Shown: positions 16,868 through 31,563, numbered from the stretch's first letter. The stretch: DNA of 64,000 nt from UBA7374 sp049890275 (GCA_049890275.1 JBMHBT010000017.1:200610-264609); one strand, 5' to 3'. Numbers and translations: made by a program. Notes: generated from the letters alone by a model not told the origin.

Positions 16868-19006
16868 TTAATAATAAGAGGCCTCTTTAATTGTTTTGAC
16901 GACATTAGCCGGAGCCTCCTCAAAACGCTCTGGCTCCATGCTATAAGAAGCGCGGCCCTTACTGAGCGATCGAACAATTGTTGAGTAGCCAAACATCTCG
17001 GCCAGAGGCACGAGCGCGGAAACTTGAGCAAAAGTCGTCTTATTGGCAACGTTCAGGATTTGTCCGCGACGACGATTCAAATCACCCATAATATCGCCTT
17101 GGTATTCCTCAGGAGTCTCTACCTCGACGCGCATCATAGGCTCGAGTAAGACAGAATCCCCTTTTTCCATCGCATCGCGAAAAGCAAATAAGCCTGCCAT
17201 CTTGAAAGCAGTTTCCGATGAATCGACCTCGTGAAAAGAACCGTCGTACAAAGTCGCCTTAAAATCAACCACCGGATACCCGGCCACGACCCCGTTTCGA
17301 GCGGCTTCTGCTATTCCGTCTAAAGTCGGCTGAATGAATTCCTTCGGGATAACACCTCCGGTTGTCTTATCAATAATTTCAATACCAGATCCACGCTCCA
17401 GTGGCTCGACCTTAATCCGCGCGTCTCCATACTGGCCTTTACCGCCCGCCTGACGAATAAACTTACCCTCGCCGGCACAGGCGACACCGAAAGCTTCTCT
17501 GTAAGCAATTTGCGGACGGCCCGCATCGGCACCAACTTTAAATTCCCGAAAGAGGCGATCTCGAATGATCTCCAAGTGTAACTCACCCATTCCCGCAATA
17601 ATCGTTTGCCCAGTCTCGTCATCGGTGGAGACAACAAAAGTAGGATCTTCTTCCGATAAGCGTTGAAGCCCTTCAGCCATCTTATCCTGGTCAGCAGATG
17701 TCTTTGGCTCGATCGACATAGAAATGACCGGCTCAGGAAACGTCGGTGGTTCCAAACGAAGATCACTCCCCTTCAGACAAAGCGTGTCACCGGTAACTAC
17801 ATCACGAGCACCAACCAAGGCACATATATCGCCTGAATAAGCTACATCGATATCTTCACGGTCGTTTGCCTTCATCACCAATAAACGGGAAATACGCTCC
17901 GTCTTACCAGTGCGGGTGTTGCAGATCGCTGTTCCTTTTTTCAACTCACCCGAGTAAATGCGCAAGAAAACCAGTTTCCCGACATAAGGATCATTCATCA
18001 GCTTAAAAGCCAGGCCCGTTAAGCTGGAAGAATCGTCCGCTTTGATCTCCACTTCTGCACCACGGCGGTCTTCTCCCTTCATTGGCGGAAGATCGAGAGG
18101 ACAAGGCAAATAGTTTACAACCGACTCGAGAAGTGATTGCACGCCCTTATTCTTAAAAGAACTTCCGGGAATAACCGGACAGAAATCCATAGAAATGGTA
18201 GCTTTACGAATCGCAGTCCTAATGTCGTCTGCAGTCAGATCTTGCCCGTCGAGAAACTTCTCAGCCAGTGCATCGTCAAAGTCGGCCAAAGCCTCAATCA
18301 ACTGATCATGATGTTGTGTCGCTTGATCGAGTAGTTCTGACGGGATCTCTCTGGTCTCGAAAGACAGCCCGTTTGCATCTGTAGAATCGTAAACTAGCGC
18401 CTGCATGGAAGCCAAATCAATCAATCCGCTAAAGCTCTCCTCAGATCCGACTGGAAGAAAAATCGGATGAGCATTGGCCCCCAACTGCTCCCTCATCGAG
18501 TCGATAGCTGCAGAAAAATCAGCCCCGACACGATCCATCTTGTTGATGAAAGCAATACGCGGGACCTTATACTTGGACATTTGACGCCAAACAGTCTCGG
18601 ACTGCGGTTGCACGCCCGCAACCGCACAAAAAACGGCTACCGCTCCATCCAGAACACGGAGTGAACGCTCTACTTCGGCCGTAAAATCGACATGTCCCGG
18701 TGTATCAATGATATTGATCCGGTGTTGAATGCCGGAAAATGGCCCCGTTTGGTTGGTCCAGTTACAGGAAATCGCAGCAGAGGTAATGGTAATGCCACGC
18801 TCACGCTCCTGCTCCATCCAGTCTGTTACAGCACTGCCCTCGTGTACTTCGCCCATCTTGTGGACGACGCCTGAATAAAATAAAATTCTTTCCGTCGTCG
18901 TTGTCTTCCCCGCGTCAATATGTGCAGCAATACCGATATTACGCGTGTGTTCCATCGGGAACTGGCGCTTCGGAGAATTCACGGATGCTGTAGCAGCTGC
19001 GGGCAT
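16868..19006 (-). CDS. fusA: Elongation factor G
   Basis: Translocation GTPase, about 712 residues. G1 AAHIDAGKTTTTERI, G3 DTPGHVDFTAEVERS, G4 AFINKMDRVG, plus the C-terminal EF-G domains. The frame is open to 19087, inside rpsG, but that start would add a Pro/Phe-rich stretch encoded by an A8G9 homopolymer run (19036-19052 on the + strand). The ATG at 19006 (MPAAATASVNSPKRQFP) is chosen; another ATG at 18955 gives MEHTRNIGIAAH. Neither has a Shine-Dalgarno sequence, so the exact start is uncertain. Confidence 0.95.
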   Translation of the reverse strand: MPAAATASVNSPKRQFPMEHTRNIGIAAHIDAGKTTTTERILFYSGVVHKMGEVHEGSAVTDWMEQERERGITITSAAISCNWTNQTGPFSGIQHRINIIDTPGHVDFTAEVERSLRVLDGAVAVFCAVAGVQPQSETVWRQMSKYKVPRIAFINKMDRVGADFSAAIDSMREQLGANAHPIFLPVGSEESFSGLIDLASMQALVYDSTDANGLSFETREIPSELLDQATQHHDQLIEALADFDDALAEKFLDGQDLTADDIRTAIRKATISMDFCPVIPGSSFKNKGVQSLLESVVNYLPCPLDLPPMKGEDRRGAEVEIKADDSSSLTGLAFKLMNDPYVGKLVFLRIYSGELKKGTAICNTRTGKTERISRLLVMKANDREDIDVAYSGDICALVGARDVVTGDTLCLKGSDLRLEPPTFPEPVISMSIEPKTSADQDKMAEGLQRLSEEDPTFVVSTDDETGQTIIAGMGELHLEIIRDRLFREFKVGADAGRPQIAYREAFGVACAGEGKFIRQAGGKGQYGDARIKVEPLERGSGIEIIDKTTGGVIPKEFIQPTLDGIAEAARNGVVAGYPVVDFKATLYDGSFHEVDSSETAFKMAGLFAFRDAMEKGDSVLLEPMMRVEVETPEEYQGDIMGDLNRRRGQILNVANKTTFAQVSALVPLAEMFGYSTIVRSLSKGRASYSMEPERFEEAPANVVKTIKEASYY

Positions 19007-19067
19007 AAAAGGAAACGATACGACTGGAAAAGAACAAAAAAAAGGGGGGGGGAAGGAAGGGCTGAGC

Positions 19068-19541
19068 CTACCAGCGCAGATGGGCAAATGCCCGATTGGC
19101 CTGAGCCATGCGGTGAGTCTCTTCTTTCTTCTTCACCACAGCGCCTGTATTATTGTAAGCGTCTACAATCTCATCGGCCAACGCTTCAGACATGGGAACA
19201 CCTTTACGCTTGCGAGCAGATGAAACCATCCAGCGAAAGGCTAAGCTTTGTTGGCGTTCGAAAGAAATTTCAACTGGCACCTGATAGGTTGCACCACCAA
19301 CACGGCGACTCTTAACCTCAAGTTTTGGACGCGCATTTTCAAGGGCACCCATAACGAGATCGACTGGATCGCCTTTTTCAAGACGTTCGCTCACCTTTGT
19401 AAAAGCAGTATAAACGATGCGCTGGGCTAAGGTACGCTTACCGCGCTCCATAATCATATTGACCAGAGTCGTAACTAAAACGCTATTGTAGCGAGGATCC
19501 GGAGTAACGGGACGTTTTTCGGCTTGTCTGCGGCGTGACAT
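19068..19541 (-). CDS. rpsG: 30S ribosomal protein S7
   Basis: 157 residues. MSRRRQAEKRPVTPDPRY start, NMIMERGKRTLAQRI, GGATYQVPVEI and the terminal KKKEETHRMAQANRAFAHLRW. Organises the 30S head and the E site. Confidence 0.97.
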   Translation of the reverse strand: MSRRRQAEKRPVTPDPRYNSVLVTTLVNMIMERGKRTLAQRIVYTAFTKVSERLEKGDPVDLVMGALENARPKLEVKSRRVGGATYQVPVEISFERQQSLAFRWMVSSARKRKGVPMSEALADEIVDAYNNTGAVVKKKEETHRMAQANRAFAHLRW

Positions 19542-19594
19542 ATTTCAGCGGGTTGTGCGTAAATTAATAAATGTTTCTGTGGCTAGGTTGCGCC

Positions 19595-19969
<375 letters not shown>

Positions 19970-20003
19970 GCGTGTGTGTCGCTAATTGTAAAGAAAGGGC
20001 GTG

Positions 20004-20031
20004 AAAGTAGTGTTTGCTACTCAGCGTGCAA
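20004..20031 (-). promoter_or_regulatory. Candidate sigma70 promoter for the rpsL cluster
   Basis: On the minus strand TTGCAC (20031-20026), a 16-base spacer and TACTTT (20009-20004) lie 35 bases before the rpsL ATG. They fall between the rpoC terminator and rpsL, where a promoter is expected. The match to consensus is moderate. Confidence 0.4.
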
Positions 20032-20081
20032 GAATTTTTTCAATCTATTTCTATGAATATTCTTTGCTTCATGAATAATAA

Positions 20082-20112
20082 AAAAACCCGGCACCGTACG
20101 GGCCGGGTTTTT
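20082..20112. terminator. Intrinsic terminator after rpoC (symmetrical)
   Basis: Perfect 11-bp stem AAAAACCCGGC (20082-20092) / GCCGGGTTTTT (20102-20112) with a nine-base loop. On the minus strand the U-run continues into TTTTTTATTATT. It lies 24 bases past the rpoC stop and separates the rpoBC transcript from rpsL. Confidence 0.9.
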
Positions 20113-20135
20113 GTAGGTAAATCGATACGCTTTGC

Positions 20136-23100
20136 TTAGCTTGCGTCCTCCTCAGCGGCAGGAGCTGCTTCAGCAGCACTAGAAGGTGCATTCGGATCTT
20201 CCGGTACCATTTCAGCCTCTGGAGCTGCCCCTTCGGCACCAAGCAAATCGGTTTGCGGAGTCGCTACACCTTCAATTCGCTCGGCAGCCTCCTCAAGGGA
20301 AAGCTTTTCGTTTGAAGCACCCAAAGTATCAATCTTGAGGTTACGATAAGCCGGTAAGCCTGTTCCAGCAGGAATCAGGTGACCCATGATAACGTTTTCC
20401 TTGAAGCCCTTCAACTCATCGGCCTTTCCGAGAGTCGATGCATCCGTGAGAACGCGCGTCGTTTCTTGGAAGGAAGCAGCAGAGATAAAGGATTCCGTCT
20501 CGATGGACGCCTTTGTAATACCAAGAAGGACTGGTTCACCTTCTGCAGGCATACCGCCGGCTTCCTCAATCGATTCATTGGCCGTCATGAAGGCATAACG
20601 ATCCACCTGTTCGCCCCAGAAGAAGTCTGAGTCACCGGGATCGGTAATGCGCACCTTCTTCAGCATTTGAGAGATGATGACCTCAATGTGCTTATCATTG
20701 ATGGTTACGCCCTGGAGGCGGTAAACCTTTTGAATTTCAGAAATCAGGTAGTCTTGAACTGCAGATGGTCCTAAAATCTCAAGGATATCGTGTGGGTCAG
20801 CACCGCCTTCTGTGAGTTGCTGGCCCTTATAGACTAGGTCACCGACTTGTACAACGAGATGCTTACCGTGAGGAATCAGATGCGACTCCTCGTCACCCGT
20901 ATCCGGATCGGTAACGAGAAGCTTCTTCTTGCCCCGAACGGTACCGTCCATGGAGACAACACCATCGATCTTAGCCATTTCGGCGGCTTCCTTCGGACGA
21001 CGCGCTTCGAAAAGCTCGGCTACACGAGGTAGACCACCTGTAATGTCCTGAGTTTTGGATGCCTGACGCGGCGTCTTAGCGAGCATAGAGCCTTGAGTAA
21101 TCTCGTCACCCTCGTTCACCGATACCTGCGCACCAGTTGGAATTGCGTAAGTAGCGATTGGCTTACCTTTGTCGTCAAGAATCTCAACCTGCGGGTTCAG
21201 GTCTTCTTTGTGCTCAATAACAACTGTAGCAATACGCCCCGTCGACTCGTCCAGTTCACGCTTGATCGTAACACCCGGAATCATATCGGAGAAACCGATG
21301 CGTCCGGATTTCTCAGAAAGAATGGGGATGTTATGCGGATCCCACATGGCCAAGACTTCGCCCTTCTCAATGGTCTCACCGTCTGCGCGAGTCAGAACAG
21401 ATCCGACTACAATTTTGTAGTTCTCTACCTCACGCTCGTCGGCATCGAGAATTTGAACCGAACCAGTCTTATTCAAGACGATGTTTGCGCCATCAGCAGT
21501 TTGTACCATCCGCAAACCGCGGTATTTTACGATACCGCCACTACGGATTTTAATCTCCGGGTTCTTCAGAACACCACTGGCAATACCACCAATGTGGAAA
21601 GTACGCATAGTCAGCTGCGTTCCAGGTTCACCAATCGATTGAGCCGCAATAATACCGACGGAGGAGCCTCGCTCAACCATAGCGCTTGTCGCCGGGTTGA
21701 TACCGTACTCGAGTGCAGTAATACCCGTCTTTTTACGCGAAGTTAAGGCGGAAAGCACCTTAACCCGCTCAACGCCAGACTCTTCTATGCGAGCTGCCAT
21801 CTCTTCAGTAATGAGTTCTCCATTACGGACAATGAACTCAGAAGGATTGAGTGGGTTTTTAATATCGTTTGAAGAACAACGACCGACGATTCGATCGTAC
21901 AGAGAAACGATCTCGTCATCACCTTCCATGATGGCACGCTTCCAGACACCATCGCGATTACCATCGTCGGACTCTTCAATGATGCAGTCCATAGCCACAT
22001 CACAAAGTTTACGCGTTAGATAACCGGCGTCAGCTGTCTTCAAAGCAGTATCTGCCAGACCCTTACGAGCACCGTGTGTGGAGATGAAATACTCCAGCAC
22101 TGAAAGTCCCTCGCGGAAAGAAGATAGAATTGGGCGTTCGATAATTTCACCGGAAGGCTTGGCCATCAAACCACGAGTGCCGCATAACTGACGCACCTGC
22201 TGTTTGTTACCCCGTGCACCCGAGTCCATCATCAAGAAGACCGGATTGACGCCTTCTTTACCATTATTGTGCTTCAACCCTTCGAATACAGCCTTGGCAA
22301 TTTCGTCGGTTGTACCGGTCCACACATCAATGATCTTATTGTACCGCTCCCCTTCTGTAATGATACCCTTCTTGTACTGTGCTTCGACCTCATCGATCTT
22401 CTTACGGGCAGCAGCAACAATCTCCGGCTTGTTATCGGGAATGATCATATCGTCGATTCCGATAGAAACACCCGCCTTTGTTGCGATACGGAAGCCAACC
22501 TTCTTCAGCTTATCCAGAGTTTCAACGGTACGAGGCTTACCTACGTTCTTGTAGGTCTCTAGGATAATATCACCCAGCTTACCCTTCGCTACTGCGAAGT
22601 TGATGAAGCCAAGTTCAGGCGGCCAAATCGTATTGAAGATAACACGACCCACAGTCGTACGAATTACCTTCTTGTCGGTATTACCGTAAACGGTCTCATC
22701 CTTCCCGAAATCCGGGTTGATAAAATTAATCCAGTCATGGATCTCCACGGCACCATCAACGAGAGCGGTCTCTACTTCATCCTCATTGACCAGCAAAGGA
22801 AGCCTTTGCTCCGCGTCTGGCTGGAGGCGCGGCTCTACAGTCAGGAAGTAAGAGCCAAGAACGATATCCTGCGAAGGAGTCAGAATCGGCTTTCCGGAAG
22901 AAGGTGAGAAAATGTTGTGCGTTGCCATCATGAGAGTCTTTGCCTCCATGATTGCCTCTAGAGATAGCGGTACGTGCACCGCCATCTGGTCTCCATCAAA
23001 ATCGGCGTTGTAAGCTGTACAAACAAGTGGGTGTACGCGAATCGCATCCCCCTCAATCAGTACTGGTTCGAACGCTTGAATTGAGAGACGGTGAAGTGTT

Positions 23101-24383
23101 GGAGCACGGTTGAGTAAGACAGGGTGTCCTTTCGTCACTTCCTCCAGAATATCCCAGACCTCCGGAGATTGTTTCTCAATCATCTTACGCGCACCACGCA
23201 CTGTATGAACAAACCCGAGTTCTTTAAGGCGGCGGATGATAAATGGCTCAAAGAGAACCAAAGCCATTTTCTTCGGTAGCCCGCACTGGTTCAGAGTCAG
23301 CTCAGGACCCGTCACAATGACAGAACGACCGGAATAATCCACACGCTTACCGAGAAGATTCTGTCGGAAGCGTCCTTGCTTGCCCTTCAACATATCAGAA
23401 AGAGACTTCAACGGACGGTTACCGGCACCAGTCACGGCACGGCCATGACGACCATTGTCAAACAAAGCATCCACAGCTTCTTGAAGCATCCGCTTCTCAT
23501 TGTGGATAATCACGTCTGGAGTCTTCAGTGAGAGAAGGTTCTTCAGGCGATTGTTACGGTTAATAACACGTCGATAGAGATCGTTGAGGTCAGATGTAGC
23601 AAAACGGCCCCCTTCGAGCGGAACCAACGGACGAAGGTCTGGTGGAATAACTGGAAGCACTTCGAGTACCATCCACTCCGGACGAGTTCCGGACTGCATG
23701 AAACCCTGAATCGTTTTCAAACGCTTCGAAACCTTCTTTTTGATCTGCTTGGAACGCGTCGCATGCATCTGCTCATTGAGTTCCTCGATCGTTGCTTCGA
23801 GATTGACTCGAGCTAAGGCATCGCGAACCGCTTCGGCGCCCATTCCAGCGACAAAGGAATCCTCACCGTATTCATCCTGTGCTTGTAGATACTCCTGCTC
23901 GGTCAAAAGCTGGCGCTCCTCCAAAGGTGTTTTACCTGGATCAATAACAAGATAGTTCTCGTAGTAAATCACGCGCTCAAGATTACGGGCGGTGATATCC
24001 AAGAGTAGACCCAAACGGCTGGGCATGCTTTTAAGGAACCAAATATGGGAAACGGGCACGGCCAACTCAATGTGGCCCATGCGGTCACGGCGTACTCGAG
24101 AGACAGTAACCTCGACACCACAACGGTCGCAAATTACGCCCTTGTACTTGATGCGTTTGTACTTTCCGCAAGCACACTCATAGTCGCGAACCGGACCGAA
24201 AATACGCTGGCAAAAAAGGCCACCGGGTTCGGGCTTGAAGGTTCGGTAATTGATTGTCTCGGGGTTCTTAACTTCTCCACGGGACCACTCACGGATGGAT
24301 TCGGGCGAGGCAACAGAGATGCTTACCTGGTCGAACGATTTGGTGGCTTCATAGCCTAGGATATCGCGTTGTTCGGTGCTCAT
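20136..24383 (-). CDS. rpoC: DNA-directed RNA polymerase subunit beta'
   Basis: 1415 residues. Zinc site 1 near the N-terminus is intact (CACGKYKR...CDRCGVEV), and the catalytic NADFDGDQMAVH lies at residues about 460-471 with three Asp for the active-site Mg. The bridge helix/trigger loop region follows, and GIIAAQSIGEPGTQLTMRTF is normal. Just before that, zinc site 2 is lost: alignment by eye with E. coli puts Asp, Ala, Thr and Glu where the four Cys stand (SDDGNRDG and LSALTSRKKTGITALEYG, near residues 800-890). The C-terminus ends in an Ala/Glu/Pro tail of about 30 residues. Follows rpoB by 38 bases. Confidence 0.98.
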   Translation of the reverse strand: MSTEQRDILGYEATKSFDQVSISVASPESIREWSRGEVKNPETINYRTFKPEPGGLFCQRIFGPVRDYECACGKYKRIKYKGVICDRCGVEVTVSRVRRDRMGHIELAVPVSHIWFLKSMPSRLGLLLDITARNLERVIYYENYLVIDPGKTPLEERQLLTEQEYLQAQDEYGEDSFVAGMGAEAVRDALARVNLEATIEELNEQMHATRSKQIKKKVSKRLKTIQGFMQSGTRPEWMVLEVLPVIPPDLRPLVPLEGGRFATSDLNDLYRRVINRNNRLKNLLSLKTPDVIIHNEKRMLQEAVDALFDNGRHGRAVTGAGNRPLKSLSDMLKGKQGRFRQNLLGKRVDYSGRSVIVTGPELTLNQCGLPKKMALVLFEPFIIRRLKELGFVHTVRGARKMIEKQSPEVWDILEEVTKGHPVLLNRAPTLHRLSIQAFEPVLIEGDAIRVHPLVCTAYNADFDGDQMAVHVPLSLEAIMEAKTLMMATHNIFSPSSGKPILTPSQDIVLGSYFLTVEPRLQPDAEQRLPLLVNEDEVETALVDGAVEIHDWINFINPDFGKDETVYGNTDKKVIRTTVGRVIFNTIWPPELGFINFAVAKGKLGDIILETYKNVGKPRTVETLDKLKKVGFRIATKAGVSIGIDDMIIPDNKPEIVAAARKKIDEVEAQYKKGIITEGERYNKIIDVWTGTTDEIAKAVFEGLKHNNGKEGVNPVFLMMDSGARGNKQQVRQLCGTRGLMAKPSGEIIERPILSSFREGLSVLEYFISTHGARKGLADTALKTADAGYLTRKLCDVAMDCIIEESDDGNRDGVWKRAIMEGDDEIVSLYDRIVGRCSSNDIKNPLNPSEFIVRNGELITEEMAARIEESGVERVKVLSALTSRKKTGITALEYGINPATSAMVERGSSVGIIAAQSIGEPGTQLTMRTFHIGGIASGVLKNPEIKIRSGGIVKYRGLRMVQTADGANIVLNKTGSVQILDADEREVENYKIVVGSVLTRADGETIEKGEVLAMWDPHNIPILSEKSGRIGFSDMIPGVTIKRELDESTGRIATVVIEHKEDLNPQVEILDDKGKPIATYAIPTGAQVSVNEGDEITQGSMLAKTPRQASKTQDITGGLPRVAELFEARRPKEAAEMAKIDGVVSMDGTVRGKKKLLVTDPDTGDEESHLIPHGKHLVVQVGDLVYKGQQLTEGGADPHDILEILGPSAVQDYLISEIQKVYRLQGVTINDKHIEVIISQMLKKVRITDPGDSDFFWGEQVDRYAFMTANESIEEAGGMPAEGEPVLLGITKASIETESFISAASFQETTRVLTDASTLGKADELKGFKENVIMGHLIPAGTGLPAYRNLKIDTLGASNEKLSLEEAAERIEGVATPQTDLLGAEGAAPEAEMVPEDPNAPSSAAEAAPAAEEDAS

Positions 24384-24421
24384 TGATTAAATCCTTACTT
24401 GGCTGTTGGTTTGCGTATGGT

Positions 24422-28207
<3,786 letters not shown>

Positions 28208-28255
28208 AATGTGTCCGGGATGACGGTGTATATTAAGTGATGGGTCGGATTGGTT

Positions 28256-28274
28256 CGTCAGCAGCAAGCTGACG
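28256..28274 (-). promoter_or_regulatory. Hairpin in the rpoB leader
   Basis: Perfect 7-bp stem CGTCAGC (28256-28262) / GCTGACG (28268-28274) with a five-base loop, 48 bases before the rpoB ATG and just downstream of the larger terminator-like hairpin. It may be a processing or translational control site. Pairing is seen; the role is inferred. Confidence 0.35.
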
Positions 28275-28280
28275 TAAATG

Positions 28281-28326
28281 AAAAACAGCTAGACGGGATC
28301 CGCCGTCTACTGTGCGGATCCTGTCT
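28281..28326 (-). terminator. Terminator-like hairpin between rplL and rpoB (candidate attenuator)
   Basis: A 13-bp stem with one mismatch: AGACAGGATCCGC (28326-28314 on the transcript strand) pairs with GCGGATCCCGTCT (28303-28291). It is followed after AGCTG by five U (28285-28281). A partial terminator between rplL and rpoB is known in E. coli and lowers polymerase subunit expression relative to L7/L12. This hairpin sits 44 bases after the rplL stop and could do the same; that is inference. Confidence 0.55.
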
Positions 28327-28369
28327 AACTGTGAAATGTTTATGTTTTGTGTATGGCAGCAGTGTAAGG

Positions 28370-28759
28370 TTACTTGAGTTCTGCTTTGGCGCCAGCTGCT
28401 TCGAGCTTCTTCTTGATCTCTTCGGCTTCGTCTTTGGAAGCGCCTTCCTTGACAGGCTTCGGAGCACTCTCTACGAGTTCCTTCGCTTCCTTCAAGCCAA
28501 GGCCGGTGAGGCTACGGACTTCCTTAATGACGGCGATCTTATTGCCGCCTACATCGGTGAGGATGACATCGAACTCATCCTTTTCCTCTTCAGCAGCAGC
28601 ATCTCCACCACCAGCAGGTGCGCCGGCAGCAGCTACAGCAACAGGAGCCGCGGCGCTAACGCCCCACTTTTCCTCTAGTTCTTTAACGAGATCAGCGACT
28701 TCAAGCACAGATTGTGCACTGAGCCACTCGACGACTTGGTCTTTTGTGATGTCTGACAT
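28370..28759 (-). CDS. rplL: 50S ribosomal protein L7/L12
   Basis: 129 residues. N-terminal dimerisation domain (VVEWLSAQSVLEVADLVKEL), an Ala/Gly-rich hinge, and the C-terminal factor-binding domain with KIAVIKEVRSLTGLGLKEAK and VKEGASKDEAEEIKKKLE. Stalk protein recruiting translational GTPases. AAAGGT lies seven bases before the start. Confidence 0.97.
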   Translation of the reverse strand: MSDITKDQVVEWLSAQSVLEVADLVKELEEKWGVSAAAPVAVAAAGAPAGGGDAAAEEEKDEFDVILTDVGGNKIAVIKEVRSLTGLGLKEAKELVESAPKPVKEGASKDEAEEIKKKLEAAGAKAELK

Positions 28760-28851
28760 AATAGTTACCTTTCAATGAGCTAGTCCTCGTAAGAGGGTTT
28801 AAGAGGCGAATTCCTCCTAGCTGGATTTTCGGTTGTTTGTTTTGTCTGTTT

Positions 28852-28873
28852 GTGACGGCTTTGCGCCTGTCAC
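28852..28873 (-). promoter_or_regulatory. Hairpin in the rplJ-rplL spacer
   Basis: On the transcript strand GTGAC-a-GGC pairs with GCC-GTCAC around a GCAAA loop. The spacer is 150 bases, longer than usual for this pair, and otherwise carries an isolated AGGAGG about 55 bases before rplL. It may be a processing site setting the excess of L7/L12 over L10. Weak evidence. Confidence 0.3.
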
Positions 28874-28909
28874 TGAGAATAATAGAATTGGTTAAGAGAG
28901 TACGCAGAT

Positions 28910-29431
28910 CTAGGACTCGCCGTTTTCCTTGCGAACTTTTGCTTGCAGGACGTTGACGATATTCTGAGGCACTGCATTGAGAACGCGAACCAGACCCGTG
29001 CTTGGTTGAGAGAGAAGACCGAGCAGTTGCGCACGGAGTGACTCCAGCCCAGGCAGCTTTGCCAAGGCTTCAATATCACTTTTACTCAATGCCTTACTGT
29101 CCAGAATACCGGCCTTGAGTTCAATTTTCTCCTTCTTTTTAAAGAATGCACCGAGCGATTTCGCAACTCCAGAGGGATCTTCACCACCAATTACGATAGC
29201 GGTTGGTCCAGTGAGATGTTCTTCCATGGAAGGAAGTTCACGGGCGGCGGCGGCAACGCCAAAGATCGTATTCTTGACCACGTGGAACTCAGCACCATGT
29301 TGCGCTAAGACATCGCGAAGTTCCGCAATTTCATCCACTGTAATACGTTCGTAATTCGTCAAATATACGTAGCTGGACTTATCCAGATGCGTATTCACTT
29401 CCTCGACTAAATATTGTTTTTCCGGTCTCAT
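28910..29431 (-). CDS. rplJ: 50S ribosomal protein L10
   Basis: 173 residues. MRPEKQYLVEEVNTHLDKSS, then LTNYERITVDEIAELRDVL and KNTIFGVAA. It anchors L12 dimers to the ribosome through its C-terminal helix. A perfect AGGAGG at 29446-29441, nine bases from the ATG and overlapping the rplA stop, makes the start certain and suggests coupling to rplA. Confidence 0.97.
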   Translation of the reverse strand: MRPEKQYLVEEVNTHLDKSSYVYLTNYERITVDEIAELRDVLAQHGAEFHVVKNTIFGVAAAARELPSMEEHLTGPTAIVIGGEDPSGVAKSLGAFFKKKEKIELKAGILDSKALSKSDIEALAKLPGLESLRAQLLGLLSQPSTGLVRVLNAVPQNIVNVLQAKVRKENGES

Positions 29432-29445
29432 TTTCTGCTACCTCC

Positions 29446-30150
29446 TTATGCTTTGTTGTAGTCGGTTACATCGATAGCGATTCCCGGACTCATAGTAGAG
29501 CTGATGGCGAGGCTTTTCATAAACTTGCCAGTGTGGCTCTTCGGCCTTGCTTCAACCAAGGCATGAATAGCAGCTTCGGTATTTTCTGCCAAATGCTCAG
29601 GAGAAAAAGAACGCTTACCCACGACGATGGCTACATTTGCTGTCTTATCGACCTTAAATTCGACACGACCACCTTTGACCTCATTGATCCCAGCAGGGAT
29701 GTCGTCAGTCACTGTTCCCGACTTAGGATTCGGCATTAGACCTCTCGGACCGAGCACGCGGGCCACTTTACGAACGCTTTTCATCGCGCTTGTAGTTGAC
29801 AAAGCAACGTCAAATTCGGTCCAGCCTGAAGACACTTTTTCGATCAGGTCATCCAGTCCAGCCTCGTCTGCTCCGGCAGCAGTTGCTTCTTCCGGATTTT
29901 CAGTGAAGACAATGACGCGAACAGTCTTACCGCTACCATGGGGTAGTTTTAGAGTTCCGCGTACCATCTGATCACTCTTGCGTGGATCAACAGTAAGCCG
30001 AGAATAAAGCTCAACAGTTTCGTCGAACTTTGCCTTGGGCAGTGTATTTAATAGCGCAGACGCTTCTTGGACCGAATAGGTCTTTCCGAATTCGACCTTT
30101 GATGCGGCCTCTCGGTAACGTTTGCTTCCCTTGATTTGCTGGGTTGGCAT
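29446..30150 (-). CDS. rplA: 50S ribosomal protein L1
   Basis: 234 residues. GSKRYREAASKVEFGKTYSV, RGTLKLPHGSGKTVRVIVF, and the signature LGPRGLMPNPKSGTVTDDI. L1 stalk protein controlling release of E-site tRNA; in E. coli it also represses rplKA translation. Confidence 0.97.
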   Translation of the reverse strand: MPTQQIKGSKRYREAASKVEFGKTYSVQEASALLNTLPKAKFDETVELYSRLTVDPRKSDQMVRGTLKLPHGSGKTVRVIVFTENPEEATAAGADEAGLDDLIEKVSSGWTEFDVALSTTSAMKSVRKVARVLGPRGLMPNPKSGTVTDDIPAGINEVKGGRVEFKVDKTANVAIVVGKRSFSPEHLAENTEAAIHALVEARPKSHTGKFMKSLAISSTMSPGIAIDVTDYNKA

Positions 30151-30193
30151 AGTATTTTCGTTTTAGTTTTGAATGGGGGTCGGTGACTCCCGT

Positions 30194-30619
<426 letters not shown>

Positions 30620-30625
30620 AGCTTG

Positions 30626-31204
<579 letters not shown>

Positions 31205-31271
31205 TAAAGCAGAAGAATATAGATGTATTTGTATTGGCGTCTAAAAAGCAGACGCGCACATAAGGGAGCAA

Positions 31272-31475
31272 CTAACGAACCCAGGTTGTTAGTAGTTCCA
31301 CTCCGTTCATCAGTGAGAAATCCGTCAGAGCAATAAATGAGCCGAGGATCGCAGTCGCGATCAAAACGACAAAGGTTGAATCGCGTAATTCAACTTTTGA
31401 AGGCCAAGAGGCCTTTTTCAACTCGGTCAATGTCTCTTTATAAAAGAGTCGGATGCTGGTGAAAGGATTTTTCAT
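31272..31475 (-). CDS. secE: Preprotein translocase subunit SecE (short)
   Basis: 67 residues with a single membrane helix (VVLIATAILGSFIALTDFSL) after the amphipathic KETLTELKKASWPSKVELRD motif that clamps SecY. The ATG at 31475 is chosen; a longer frame back to 31517 would run through tRNA-Trp. The start lies 12 bases after the encoded CCA end of that tRNA. Confidence 0.95.
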   Translation of the reverse strand: MKNPFTSIRLFYKETLTELKKASWPSKVELRDSTFVVLIATAILGSFIALTDFSLMNGVELLTTWVR

Positions 31476-31484
31476 GAGACTGGG

Positions 31485-31563
<79 letters not shown>

